61,325 nucleotides of DNA from Akkermansia muciniphila (GTDB lineage: Bacteria > Verrucomicrobiota > Verrucomicrobiia > Verrucomicrobiales > Akkermansiaceae). Shown here in pieces: positions 61,130-61,325 of this stretch. The translations under genes and the position numbers were made by a program. The first letter of the stretch is position 1. Each line of letters begins with the position of its first letter. The stretch spans positions 1 through 61,325 of the forward strand of contig CAMCYK010000006.1 in assembly GCA_945883695.1 (NCBI GenBank). The letters are read 5' to 3'. Under the pieces are notes generated by a model, which was given only the letters and a program-made list of their open reading frames with translations, was not told the origin of the DNA and searched no databases.

Positions 61130-61325
61130 GCCGCGCCCTCCCTCAAGGCGAAGCCGATCCCGCGCAGGGTTTGCAGCAAGGGCACGCAGCCGGGCAGGTC
61201 CACTTTCTTGCGCAGGTAGCTGATATAAACGTTGAGCACGTTGGTGCCGGAGTCGAAGTGCTGGTCCCAGACGCGCTCGACCAGCGTCGCCTTGGAAACC
61301 GGCCGCGGCGAGGCCTCGGCCAGCA
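61126..61325 (-). CDS. OmpR-type response regulator, C-terminal part
   Basis: Only the last 66 codons are in the window. They form the winged-helix DNA-binding domain: SKATLVERVWDQHFDSGTNV, then LNVYISYLRKKVDLPG and LQTLRGIGFALREG, the standard end of OmpR/PhoB regulators. The N-terminal receiver lies beyond the right edge. It pairs with the kinase gene. Confidence 0.9.
   Translation of the reverse strand, partial: LAEASPRPVSKATLVERVWDQHFDSGTNVLNVYISYLRKKVDLPGCVPLLQTLRGIGFALREGAA

Overview
The window is a high-GC chromosomal segment that looks like a member of the Verrucomicrobiota (Luteolibacter/Verrucomicrobium-like). The evidence is indirect: autotransporter-associated beta-strand repeat proteins whose C-termini end in a PxxDxDGDG..NGxEF module followed by a short 'FARLR(V/A)DIP' type tail, Calx-beta-rich secreted proteins, many intergenic palindromic repeats, and weak or absent Shine-Dalgarno sequences. 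No rRNA, tRNA, CRISPR array, phage gene or intact transposase was recognised.

Layout. 1-1.5 kb: the start of an FAD oxidoreductase, a Uma2-family protein and a broken membrane gene. 1.5-3.2 kb: an ABC-F ATPase. 3.5-9.7 kb is a decay zone: a beta-strand-repeat protein with two in-frame stops and a frameshift, a serine beta-lactamase-fold gene missing its 5' end, a Calx-beta protein cut at its 3' end by a 105-bp palindromic element, and a HigA-type antitoxin remnant. 9.7-12.8 kb: a lipoprotein, aspartate kinase, a DUF4328 membrane protein and a VF530-type protein. 12.9-22.8 kb: a hypothetical protein, a frameshifted ExbD-like gene, an intact 1679-residue beta-strand-repeat protein and a deleted pectate-lyase-fold gene. 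22.8-26.1 kb: polyprenyl synthase, aspartate-semialdehyde dehydrogenase and PRPP synthetase. 26.3-33.1 kb: a 2245-residue secreted metalloprotease-like protein with eight Calx-beta-like modules. 33.2-35.3 kb: a sugar isomerase/oxidoreductase pair ending in a clear terminator. 35.3-37.9 kb: composite repeats, an antitoxin with an internally deleted toxin, and two paralogous small membrane proteins. 37.9-43.3 kb: an ABC ATPase diverging from the E1 and E2 genes of 2-oxoglutarate dehydrogenase. 43.3-61.3 kb: mostly housekeeping genes (IspF, an inositol-phosphatase-family protein, CoaB, Sel1 protein, PEP carboxylase, RuvA, a two-component system), plus a UPF0175 antitoxin with a decapitated toxin, an unusual AI-2E/GAF fusion and a Fic protein lacking the motif histidine.

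How the genes fit together. LysC and Asd supply two steps of the aspartate pathway, PEP carboxylase feeds oxaloacetate, and SucA/SucB run the oxoglutarate step of the TCA cycle. IspF and the prenyl synthase belong to isoprenoid synthesis. No dedicated new defence system is evident. The most unusual material is (i) three toxin-antitoxin relics, two of them with intact antitoxins beside broken toxins, (ii) small membrane proteins coupled by ATGA overlaps to toxin-tail remnants, (iii) an E2 succinyltransferase with two lipoyl domains, no visible E3-binding domain, and palindromic repeats inside its linkers, (iv) the three-part AI-2E fusion, and (v) the Fic gene with a three-half-site operator.
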